Source: Ianthella basta
Taxonomy: Eukaryota > Porifera > Demospongiae > Verongiida > Ianthellidae
Length of the DNA stretch: 64,000 nucleotides
Assembly: GCA_964019415.1 (NCBI GenBank)
Contig: OZ025868.1
Location: 14,332,991-14,396,990 of the forward strand
Direction: 5' to 3'
Shown: one piece after another, positions 36,777-43,961 of the stretch
Layout of the letters: every line of letters starts with the position of its first letter
How positions within the stretch are numbered: position 1 is the first letter of the stretch
Notes under the pieces: generated by a model
Database searches by the model: none
Told to the model about the DNA's origin: nothing
What the model saw: only the letters and a program-made list of their open reading frames with translations
Position numbers and translations under genes: made by a program

Positions 36777-38136
36777 ACGCGCGCATGTGGGTATGAGTGG
36801 AAGTAGTGTAGATCTGTTGCCTCACTGCACTTGGTGTGTAAGTGCATTTGTCTGCAATTCCGTTTGTGTTGCAGTATTGTGTTTGATTTCATTATTAAAT
36901 GCACTATGCTCATTCCCCCTTCCCCCCCTCCCCCCACCACCACTACAGAGCGTCAGGAGTTGGCCGTGTTTCGCAGCTACCACCCAGGAGACCCCTCCCC
37001 CAAGCTATACATCAAGAACCTCGCCCGATCAGTGACAGAGGAGGTAAGTAGGAATGGGCACATCGTCACAGCTTAGATTGATTCACACTTTGCACCTACC
37101 TATATACCCACTCCATTACTTGACATGTTGAACCAGGAGATGTGTGGCATTGGCTAGGATGTACATATGAATGGATCGCGAGAAGATTTGTAACAATATT
37201 GATCAATCAGCACGTTTCAGCCTCATAGGCCTTCATCATCTGCATCTAGTTAGCAAACAGCATATCTGTGTAGCAATGAGGTTCAGGGACATATAATTAT
37301 TTATATTTCCATGTACTTGGCCATGGCTTTTACTTGGGTTTCAGTTTCTTCGACTTTGAACTTTCACCACTGTTCTTCATAGCTTCTGTCTTCATTGCAG
37401 GACCTGAGGAAAGTTTACAGTATGTTTGAGCAATCAGATGTGGATCAACCTTGGTATGTTGGGCGAGTGGGCAGTGGGGTGGTCTCTCATGCTACCCCTG
37501 TGCAGCATGTACGTGTATGTATGTGTATGCCACGTCTTCACTGTTTTATGTTTGTATCCACAATCATACGTACTGTATGTGCATGCTCTTCATGCACTGT
37601 ACTCATGCTCTTCCAAGCACCCGTATACACCACCCTTGTATTCATACATCTCTACCCATATTTCACCCTCCTTTGTTACCTGACTATTCCCTTTCCTTTT
37701 CTCCCTCAATCCCCTTCTCCGCTTAGCTCCATCAAGCTGATGACTAGTGGTCGTATGAAGGGGCAAGCGTTTGTCTCCTACTCCTCTATTGAAGAAGCTG
37801 CTGAGGCTCTTAAAGTGACCAATGGCTACAAACTGCAAGAGAAACCCATTGTGGTTGTATCCTACACCTGCATTTAAGAGCCCAGGGGCTAGTATTGTTG
37901 TAGTTCAAGAAGTTGCACACTATACCGAACGAGGGTAGCCAAGTTGTATTGGAGTGCTGTATGACTATATTGTAGATGCTATAGTGCAAACTGTTTAGAT
38001 GGTGTATGTTTAGTTCTGCATTCTCCCAGACTCAGAATTGTGATGTCAAGTGGCTGTCTGCTGTTGTTAGTCCGTGTTCTAAGATTGCGTTAAGTATATT
38101 TCCTTAACTCTTCCTCAGTATTTTTCACGTTCATGA
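19890..38136 (+). CDS. RNPC3: U11/U12-65K minor-spliceosome protein, two RRMs
   Basis: Twelve exons fit by splice signals and phase: 19890-20015, 20397-20444, 20521-20627, 21520-21577, 22058-22227, 27680-27791, 28231-28266 (weak), 36459-36591, 36949-37043, 37401-37453, 37727-37856, 38119-38136. Total 361 residues (human 517; the linker is shorter). RRM1: RNP2 LLVRKL, then KKEEKEDLLKQFGA, RNP1 RNCAFVTF, LGSRLVVEYA. The linker has acidic ESELSSDEETREML, like the human one. RRM2 is preceded by LAVFRSYHPGDP and has RNP2 LYIKNL, RNP1 KGQAFVSY, NGYKLQEKPIVV, ending YFSRS. In other animals this protein bridges U11 and U12 snRNPs, its C-terminal RRM binding U12 snRNA. The last intron looks U12-type. 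Introns 3 and 5 hold 5S genes; intron 7 (8.2 kb) holds an antisense gene. The donor after exon 6 (GTTTTG) is weak. Confidence 0.88.
20701..20955 (+). pseudogene. 5S rRNA relic split by a MITE
   Basis: Left part 20701-20727 (ACTGCATTGGGCTGGGTAGTA) matches the middle of the 5S gene. Right part, about 20909-20955 (CTTGAATGGGTGGCC ... TACCCAGTGCTGTAGGTC), matches its 3' end with its T run. Between them sits the MITE 20732-20906, inserted at the point corresponding to GTA/CTTGG of the gene. The 5' third of the gene is not recognisable. Confidence 0.75.
20732..20906. mobile_element. Mariner-type MITE (TA target)
   Basis: Terminal repeats CAGTGGAACCTGTCTAA and TTAGACAGGTTCCAC, with TA before the left end. 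The right outer bases read AGTG where the copy ending at 7142 has TGTA, so the right target base has probably changed. Pogo/Tc1-mariner-type MITEs have this structure. No transposase. Confidence 0.75.
21099..21220 (+). rRNA. 5S rRNA gene, divergent solitary copy
   Basis: 122 bases in RNPC3 intron 3, same strand as the host. It has the internal promoter (GAAGTTAAGCAGC, then CTTGGATGGGTGACCGCCTG) and ends in a T run. It differs from the array consensus by a two-base insertion (TTATAGTACT for TTAGTACT) and three or four substitutions. Upstream GTGTAAAAAGCCTTG corresponds to the TATA-like element of the array spacer, so it may still be transcribed. Confidence 0.85.
22274..22348 (+). repeat. C-rich tandem repeat after RNPC3 exon 5
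   Basis: Runs of CCCCCC separated by ACCTGT/ACTTGT, about six units. On the opposite strand these are six G-runs of four or more, a potential G-quadruplex, about 50 bp past the donor. Confidence 0.8.
22453..22572 (+). rRNA. 5S rRNA, array unit 1
   Basis: First unit. Differs at the start (CCTACGCCC for CCTACGGCC). Ends in TCTTCTTTTT, a T run interrupted by C. Confidence 0.95.
22745..22864 (+). rRNA. 5S rRNA, array unit 2
   Basis: Consensus unit: box A region GAAGTTAAGCAGC, box C region CTTGGATGGGTGACC, T7 terminator. The transcript would enter the large ribosomal subunit. Confidence 0.97.
23039..23158 (+). rRNA. 5S rRNA, array unit 3
   Basis: Differs in loop B region (CTCATCTG for CTCGTCTG) and in box C (GGGTAACC for GGGTGACC). 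Confidence 0.93.
23333..23452 (+). rRNA. 5S rRNA, array unit 4
   Basis: Carries the linked pair CACTGAAGTTAAGAAGC (for CACCGAAGTTAAGCAGC), shared with units 6 and 12; the changes touch box A. Confidence 0.93.
23626..23745 (+). rRNA. 5S rRNA, array unit 5
   Basis: Consensus sequence, T7 terminator. Confidence 0.97.
23920..24039 (+). rRNA. 5S rRNA, array unit 6
   Basis: Same linked box A variant as units 4 and 12. Confidence 0.93.
24213..24332 (+). rRNA. 5S rRNA, array unit 7
   Basis: 3' end GCTGTAAATC for GCTGTAGGTC, which weakens the terminal stem; also CCAGTTCTCG. The 3' variant is shared with unit 14. Confidence 0.9.
24506..24625 (+). rRNA. 5S rRNA, array unit 8
   Basis: Consensus except CTCATCTG, shared with units 3, 9 and 13. 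Confidence 0.95.
24800..24919 (+). rRNA. 5S rRNA, array unit 9
   Basis: Consensus except CTCATCTG. Confidence 0.95.
25094..25213 (+). rRNA. 5S rRNA, array unit 10
   Basis: Consensus gene; its upstream spacer has the fuller TATA-like GATATAAAAGG. Confidence 0.97.
25388..25507 (+). rRNA. 5S rRNA, array unit 11
   Basis: Two private changes: GGGCTGGATTAG and GTGCCGTAGG, the second in the terminal stem. Confidence 0.92.
25681..25800 (+). rRNA. 5S rRNA, array unit 12
   Basis: Linked box A variant shared with units 4 and 6. Confidence 0.93.
25975..26094 (+). rRNA. 5S rRNA, array unit 13
   Basis: Consensus except CTCATCTG. Confidence 0.95.
26269..26388 (+). rRNA. 5S rRNA, array unit 14
   Basis: Last unit. 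Carries GCACTGGTTC and the 3' GCTGTAAATC variant of unit 7. Its downstream spacer is truncated. Confidence 0.9.
26744..27407. mobile_element. TIR element with RecQ-like fragment and 11-bp target duplication
   Basis: Imperfect terminal inverted repeats of about 75 bp start AGTCTCGCGTAGCCCAGA and end CTGGGCTACGCAAGACT. The element is flanked by AGTGTGTCCTT (26733-26743) and AGTGTGCCCTT (27408-27418), a probable 11-bp target duplication with one mismatch. Long TIRs with a 9-11 bp duplication suggest a Mutator-like element, but no transposase is present. It encloses a RecQ-like coding fragment. Confidence 0.7.
26918..27169 (+). pseudogene. RecQ-type helicase N-terminal fragment
   Basis: 84 codons from ATG 26918 to TAG at 27167-27169. 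The peptide has the RecQ/SF2 start: FQDLKPEQMQAILEFIDGRD (Q-motif-like region) followed by a Walker A LPTGYSKSLIYGLLP, where the usual GxGKS reads GYSKS. All later helicase motifs are absent. It lies within the TIR element and so is cargo of the element or the stub of a longer parent. Confidence 0.65.
27801..27897 (+). repeat. Imperfect (CA)n tract
   Basis: CA runs with CATG interruptions directly after RNPC3 exon 6. Confidence 0.9.
28005..28134. repeat. Near-perfect palindrome, 56-bp arms
   Basis: Arms 28005-28060 and 28079-28134 match at 55 of 56 positions, with an 18-base loop that itself contains CACACGTGCCTGTG. No target duplication is obvious. Likely a tiny foldback element in RNPC3 intron 6. 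Confidence 0.85.
28338..28552. mobile_element. Foldback element, truncated copy
   Basis: It begins AGTGTATAAAAATTCCTTTA and continues GGAATGGCCAGCAGAAAAAG, identical in order to the left arm of the element at 62591-63058. It then has the middle part in which AGCTAGCTAG is central and stops early in the right arm. Confidence 0.7.
29175..29270 (+). repeat. 16-bp tandem repeat, six copies
   Basis: Six near-identical units of AGTTGTTTGTTATTTC. Each junction reads TTTGTTATTTCAG, which looks like a 3' splice site. Confidence 0.9.
29278..29634. mobile_element. Inverted-repeat element with GAATA-rich ends
   Basis: The left end (GCGGAATAACAGAATAGCGG) and right end (repeated CCGCTATTCCGTTATTCCG) are inverted repeats built from ATTCCG-like units. 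The centre contains a 64-codon frame with no recognisable domain. Likely a small foldback/MITE in RNPC3 intron 7. Confidence 0.5.
30383..34248 (-). CDS. Large secreted beta-helix / multi-span membrane protein, antisense in RNPC3 intron 7
   Basis: Two overlapping frames on one strand, without introns. 34248-32005 (747 residues): signal peptide (FMLLLFSCVLQPFSCASG), then parallel beta-helix repeats rich in N-glycosylation sites, with strands such as ITLMNLRFVRCG, LTLDEVSVESS and GGGVAFYSA. 32035-30383 (550 residues): a Cys-rich linker (GREGTLCGKCSPRYSP), then eight or nine hydrophobic spans (GGVVLFLLMEVVPLVLFCIF to LVLLPAVCLLVYLGW). The frames differ by one base at a run of five T near 32042; six would give one protein of about 1,295 residues. 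So it is a frame-broken gene or a homopolymer error. Such proteins are numerous in sponges; their ligands are unknown. Confidence 0.8.
34249..35170. other. RNPC3 intron 7, 5' flank of the antisense gene
   Basis: This stretch should hold the promoter of the beta-helix gene. No TATA is clear. It is rich in the palindrome TAGCTAGCTA (for example 34750-34775). Confidence 0.4.
35171..36113 (-). pseudogene. CXXC zinc-finger gene, probably decayed
   Basis: The last exon, 35425-35171, encodes a CXXC DNA-binding finger: KRCGDCKACQADDCGGC, then CLDKATFGGPG, KQCC and RRC, the two C-x2-C-x2-C clusters and KFGG-like motif of CFP1/MLL/DNMT1-type fingers that bind unmethylated CpG. The exon before (35848-35509) encodes a basic helical segment but has an in-frame TGA (35658-35656, arginine CGA in the expected reading). 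A further stretch (36113-35887) has exon-like borders but its phase does not fit. Hence likely a pseudogene, perhaps of a mobile-element protein. Antisense inside RNPC3 intron 7. Confidence 0.6.
36166..36383 (+). repeat. Polypyrimidine tract (CCCCT)n
   Basis: About 218 bases almost free of purines, mostly CCCCT units, ending 75 bp before RNPC3 exon 8. The opposite strand has dozens of G-runs. Confidence 0.92.
36617..36776 (+). repeat. (TG)n microsatellite in RNPC3 intron 8
   Basis: TG runs with GCGCG and GTTGTG interruptions starting 25 bp after the exon 8 donor. Confidence 0.95.
37210..37243 (-). ncRNA. Hammerhead-ribozyme-like relic
   Basis: Minus strand: ATGATGA (the core usually begins CTGATGA), a stem GGCC/GGCT with a short loop, then GAAACGTGC. 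A near match to the core seen at 1716 and 62816, within RNPC3 intron 9. Probably inactive. Confidence 0.35.
37857..38118 (+). other. U12-type intron, last intron of RNPC3
   Basis: Donor GTATCCTAC (37857-37865; consensus RTATCCTTT), branch site TTCCTTAAC (38100-38108; exact consensus), acceptor CAG at 38118, 11 bases after the branch A. Length 262, phase 0. Removal joins KPIVV to YFSRS, matching the human order VVQFARS. No pyrimidine tract longer than the few bases around the acceptor is present, as expected for U12-type. Confidence 0.88.
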
Positions 38137-40349
38137 AACTTTCATTAGTGTTTGTAGCCCAAGCTTAAGTAGTGCCATGTTGTTTGCCTCATATCACAAG
38201 CTATGTGTTCAGATTATATTTAATTTTGATTCAGTGAAAACTCAGAGATTAAAAGTTTAAGTCTGAGTGATGGATTAGCAAAGGCACTATTGGTATCAGG
38301 AGAAACTGCTATGGCCATGAGAGAGAGTATGGCTAGTTACCAAAAGCTTGCAATTGGGCCTATGCGAAGGTCTGTAATGTGCACTCGTTTACAGAGCCTA
38401 GGTCTGTAAAAGCTCCTGGACCATCATCGGGAAAATTATAAAGGCTACGTCACAAACTGTAGCCCCGCCCCCTACCCCACCCAGTTGCATTCCATGCACC
38501 GTCATCGCCATTCGGCAGTCATTTTGTATAAGCCAGAACCCTTTCATACTTGAAAGAAGATCAGTGGGAAAAAGCCTGTGAGTGTTCCTGTAATTATTAC
38601 GTTGGTTGTTACTAAGCGATGAAGTGAAAGGTAGTCCAGCTGGTCGGCTATTCTCTTCCCCATTGCCATAGAACTAGACAGCGTCCATCCCAGACGTTCA
38701 GTGACATCTCACAGCTACCTTAAGCTTGAGCTTCCAAGCGCAGGTACGAGAAGTTGGCGTCCAGTGAGGCTGCAAGAGCATTAGTGTGGTAAGATAGCAG
38801 CCAGTTGCAGTGATTAGATACAACTTCATGTCCGCGCGCAGTAATGTTAATGATAGACAATGCCCTAAGTTTCAGTCGCATTCCATCAACAGCTATTTAA
38901 CATCGGTGTTACTAGCGTGTAGCCAATACATGAGGCTTGCTTGACAGCTTGCTGAAGCTTTGGCACAAGTTCACTCCCCGGAGTCATCTTCGTGTGCTTT
39001 TGAAATTTTCCTGAAATTACGAAATCTAATAGCTATGCGGGCTAACTCCAATCGGCGACCTACTTCTAGGTCGTGCGCCTGAACGAGGAAGAGTTGAAGG
39101 CTCGTAATACGTACAGATACTCCGCACAAGTTGTTACTCTGCCAGTCAAGATTGGATGCCTGTACCCTCTTGTGTAGTCATTTTCTACGGCATTGTACTC
39201 AATAGATTATGGGATTACCCTCTTTACCTTATTATAAATTTCTCAGATAGCTACATCTTACGTAGCTAGCAATGGCCCTGCTTTTCTCTAGCCCTTTTGC
39301 AATAACTATGCCGCTGGTGTAAGATTTTGGTACCCACTGTTCTTTATTATAACTTCGCTCTAATAATATAGGAAGTTCATACATGGATGAACAAGTCTAG
39401 CTACCGTGAAAGTGAGCTGCGGTTCCAAGTTACTCTGTATGTCCATAGACATAGGTATGTTCTGGCAATGCCCATTGGAGGTTGCCTTGTTCAACAGCGT
39501 GCACAGCAGGGCTTGAATAAGGAACTAATTAAGACATTCCTGGATGCCATGTGCTGTACTGTACCAGTTAATTGTTGTGTCTTTGAGAAGGCTAAGATTT
39601 CCCGTTACATTTAAGCTTTTTTAAATTGCGGATTGATGGTTCATTTGATTGTGGGCATCATCAAGAAATTGCCTATAAGTTGCCATTCTTGTCAGTTCAA
39701 TACTCGTATATATATATACATACTTTAAATTTTTTTTGGAACTCATGAACAGTGGGTACCTGGCCAATGAGGACAGTTATTCCACTTTCATTAATTATCA
39801 TGGTTGACCTGGCCTCGAGACTAATGTCGTTCTTAGGCAGTGACCACTGAAGCTGGTGACCTCGGTGAAGGTAGCAATGTTAATGTTTACAGAAACACGT
39901 TGAACATGTATGACATATAATCGATGACACTGTATATATATTCAAAACTATAAGATGAGAAACTAGCAACACAAGACAGTGTACCGGTGGAGCTGGCCTC
40001 ACACATGTAGTTAGACCTTGCTATTATTCCATACTGAGCTCTACTCTATATGGGTGAGTAACTTGCCCCACTGCATCTGCTGATAATCCTCGGAGGAAAG
40101 AGTCTTGCTAACTGCAGTGGAATTGGCCAAGAGTGGAACTTGGCATTCATTGAGAACGGTTATTGTGGTTGTGTCATGCCTGTTTTGCTCATCACCATAG
40201 GTATTACCCCACCCTCGGAGTATACTGTGCCTTCTGCAGGCTGTGCAAATATGTGTACATTGACATGTGCGTACATAATACAATAGCATACAAAAAGTAA
40301 CACTACCAACTGCCTTCAGTGGGCTTCCTACTACAGTGAGTACTGGGGA
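38137..40349. other. Intergenic, no gene recognised
   Basis: The RNPC3 3' UTR lies at the left. A frame of 75 codons at 39387-39614 has no domain or splice support. A GC-rich piece near 38460-38500 (CCCCGCCCCCTACCCC) precedes a stretch that could be an untranslated exon, but nothing supports it. Confidence 0.4.
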
Positions 40350-40968
40350 ATAAGGCACCCCCAGGGATTTTGGCATCCCCAGGGATTTCGGCATCCCCAA
40401 GGGATTTCGGCATCCCCAGGGATTTCGGCAACCCCAGGGATTTCGGCATCCCCAGGGATTTCGGCATCCCCAGGATTTCGGCATCCCCAAGATTTCGGCA
40501 TCCCCAGGATTTCGGCATCTCCAGGGACTTCGGCATCCCCAGGGTTTTTGGCATCCCCAGGGAATTCAGCATCCCCAGGATTTCGGCATCCCCAGGGTTT
40601 TCAGCATCCCCAGGGATTTCAAGATCCCCAGGGATTTTGACATCACCAGGGATTTCGGCATCACCAGGGATTTCGGCATCACCAGGATTTTGGCATCCCC
40701 AGGGGGTTTTCGGCATCCCCAAGGATTTTGACATTCCCTGGGATTTCGGCTTCCCCAGGGTTTTGGCATCCCCAGGGATTTTGGCATCCCCAGGGATTTC
40801 GGCATCCCCAGGGATTTTGGCATCCCCAGGGTTTTCAGCATCCCCAGAGATTTTGGGATCCGCAGAGATTTTGGCATCCCCAGGGATATTGGCATCTCCA
40901 GGGATTTCGCCATCTTCAGAGGTTTTGCCGTCCCCAGCAAATTTGGTGTTCCCAGGGATTTGGCAAAT
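40350..40968 (+). repeat. 18-bp minisatellite, about 34 units
   Basis: Units of GGCATCCCCAGGGATTTC with scattered substitutions and 1-2 base deletions. Because 18 is a multiple of three, long frames are open on both strands (GMPKSL, GDAEIP, ASPGIS repeats). These are by-products. Confidence 0.95.
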
Positions 40969-41874
40969 CAGATAGTACTGTATATATTAATTGGGACAAA
41001 CTGGGATTTGAGATATGTGGGGCCATAGAATGGAGGCAGTTTGAAAGCTAGGGTTACTGTACTGTACTGTTGGTTCTCCATATTGCCAATCTTACTGACA
41101 ATAATTGTTATCCTTAGTATATTAATCTTTTCCAGCCTGTTCAGTCATCTGCCTGTGTCATGTCATTAGAAGGGGACATATGCTTGGACAATGCACCCAT
41201 GTGACCGCAAACATGGCTACTCTGGCCGTGTGCATATGTGTCACAGCCAGCCGTCCCTTAGACACTCTGCACTCCTCAGGTAGGGTCTCCCGAGCTCTGC
41301 GACCTTGCACAGTAGGTTGCTGTTCTGGCTACCTACAAGCAGATGTTTTTGTTTTCAATCTTTGGGTACTTTGGCTGTCAGCATTCTGGGCTGCAGAAAG
41401 TCCTCTCTCTGTCATGAAGTAAGCTATTGCATTGACAAGCTGGTTTGGTGTCGGCATAACTTCACTAGCTAAAGAACACAGTTCCTTCTGCTACTGGAAG
41501 GCATTGCCCTTTAGCTACATGTTTATTGTTTGCAGAAGGGCTTACCTCACTTCCACTGTTTTTATAATGCATGGTCATACAATACTTCCACTTAATTGGT
41601 GTACATGTGTATGTGTGCATGCATGTGTGTGAATGACAGAGGCCTCTGCTTGCGTGTGCAAACAATACCAGCACTATAACCAACCAGTGTCACCCAACTG
41701 CAGCTGGTGCTTTCCACAACACCAATATCGGCCAACTGGAACTGGCAAATAGCGATGATGAGTGGGCATGGCCAAAGGCAGCGCTTGCTTGTTGTTACAT
41801 AATTTCATTAAAAAGACATGTGAATAGCTGTCTGCCAGCTAGAATTTCCTCACTTGTAGGTTATTAAAGTGGGC

Positions 41875-42180
41875 CGACACTTTGGTGCAACCTACGGCAC
41901 AGCGTCGCAGTGCTGGGCAAGTTTGGTGGCAATTTGTTTACAGGCGCCCGAGAATAAGGAGAACAAATTCTGCCCACTCTTTTTATAATATGTGTCAACT
42001 CGTTCGCTTCCCCCTCCTTGGTCGTTGGACATTTACGAACGAAAACTTATTGTGCAGCCTACACCACGGCGTTGCAGTGCTGGGCAAGTTTGGTGGCAGT
42101 CCAATGGCAGACGGCCGAGAAAAATTGGGACAAAGTTGCACCCAACTCCTCTTTATATGTACTACCTGAATGCCCATTTT
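41875..42180 (+). repeat. Duplicated segment, two copies of about 140 bp
   Basis: GCAGTGCTGGGCAAGTTTGGTGGCA occurs near 41909 and near 42075, with similar flanks (GGTGCAACCTAC / GTGCAGCCTACAC and CGCCCGAGAATAAGG / GGCCGAGAAAAATTGG). A weaker third relative may lie near 42340-42500. Unknown element. Confidence 0.55.
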
Positions 42181-43961
42181 TCGGGTGGGTTCCCAGTCTA
42201 CGGTTCATAATTTGAGCATTTAACCAATCAAAAACGTCCATTTAATTGGGAGCATTCTGTGGACTCGCTCCATAAAACTCCGTGCGCACAGAATTTACTT
42301 ATGTTAATTCATTTTGTCTAAAGGTGTCCAGCAGCGAAGGCGCTAACCACCTTGGGTCACCCCCTGTGTTGCCGTGATGTGCTCTTCTAAGTTTGGCAAA
42401 GATTGGTGGAAAACTGAAGGATGAGTTTCTGGACAACGAAACACGACCTTTCCCCATCTCTTAGATATGGTAGCGACGTAAAAGTGGCAAGAACTCGGAT
42501 GGAACGACTTTAAACCAAATTTTGGCTTGGCGAGATTACTCACGCTACGCCTCTTCGTAATCCTACAGCGTTTTATGACGTTCCGTCCAGAATTGAAGGA
42601 GTATATCCCAGACAATGAAATTGTGCATTACGTTTATTATAATAAGATACGTAGATATACGTGCAAATTGCAAATGACTCGGCACTCATTTTTGACAGTG
42701 TATTAGGGAACCGGAATTTTGTATGGTCAGTCTATTAATAAATAAAGGCATGATATTGTTTCCCATGAAAGAGAAACTTATGTAGTACTCTCTTTTGCAT
42801 GGTGCAACAAATTGCCATTCGATCATCTATCACCCTATGACCAGCCCCACACAGTGCCCTGTGATATTTCCATGTTTCGCATAGATCATGCAAAAGCTGC
42901 AAGTTGAGTTTGTGAGAAGACAAATCTGGCTGTGAGCGCAGAAGTATTTAATAGATTCCACTGAAAATCCTTATTCGTTAATTATCTTTATGTTGGTATG
43001 TGGAGCTAATCCCTATAGTAACACAATTCTATAGTCCGGGATGGGCTTATGTTTGTCTGTCTGTCATGCTCTATCTGTAGCTTTCCCATTTTTGACTGTC
43101 CATTCTTCTGTGTTCCGCCGCTATTTCACTAGCCTAATACCAATTTTATCATTGGAATGTCATTTATAACATTGCAAGTGCACTATCAGTAAATTTATGC
43201 TTGCATAAAAGGTGTTCTTTTGCAACCGTAAACTCGACTATATTCTGGCAAGGGCTTTTGTGATGTGATGGCGGGCAATTAGTACAATACAATCACCATG
43301 CCTTCTGTTTTGGCAATTGCTTCAATAAGCTCCTAGCCTATTCACGAAGGCAAGCTGCATGGGAAAGGCACGTCCTATACACCCAGTACCTGTGAAAATG
43401 CAGAAAACATGTGCTAAAGCAATGCACACTTGTTCCAGGCAAGCGTGGATGCACCCAATATGCATGCCTTGCTCTTCATTGAGGATTTAAACAGAGATGG
43501 ATAGCAAGAATAAAGTTACAGCCAGAAGATGATCACGTTAAATGGCAAATGTGTAAAGGAGCTATGGAGCCTCTGAATTCACACCCTTCTCCACGGCCAT
43601 CATACTACTCTAACCTGTACTTGGTGTATGTAATATCTATCACGTATACAAATCACTGTTATTGCACACATACACCTACTACTACATTGCGTTCTGCTTG
43701 CATTTAGTCATGCTCTTAAAGCTCCCACAAATCCCTTGCATTAGCTAGTCTAGTTAAAGTTTAATGTCCATCTATATAGATACTTTGATGAGCTTGTTTG
43801 TTTATATCACAGAGTTGATGTTCACATAAATCAAGTAACTTGGAGCTCCAGGTCTTGCATGGACAAGTATTAACTTCACTGAACAAAATCTTGAAATCTT
43901 ATTATTTGAGCACAAACCTGAAACCAGCTACTTTATTTGGTTTGTGCAATTTAATCTCATA
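42181..43961. other. Intergenic, 5' flank of the ankyrin gene
   Basis: No exon is supportable. The promoter of the plus-strand ankyrin gene must be near the right end; no TATA is evident. Confidence 0.4.

Noticed and set aside
39387-39614. 75-codon frame after RNPC3
   Set aside because: No homology recognised, no acceptor fitting its start; left as unannotated.
40303-41051. Frames of 124-201 codons over the minisatellite
   Set aside because: The 18-bp period keeps all frames open; composition follows the repeat.
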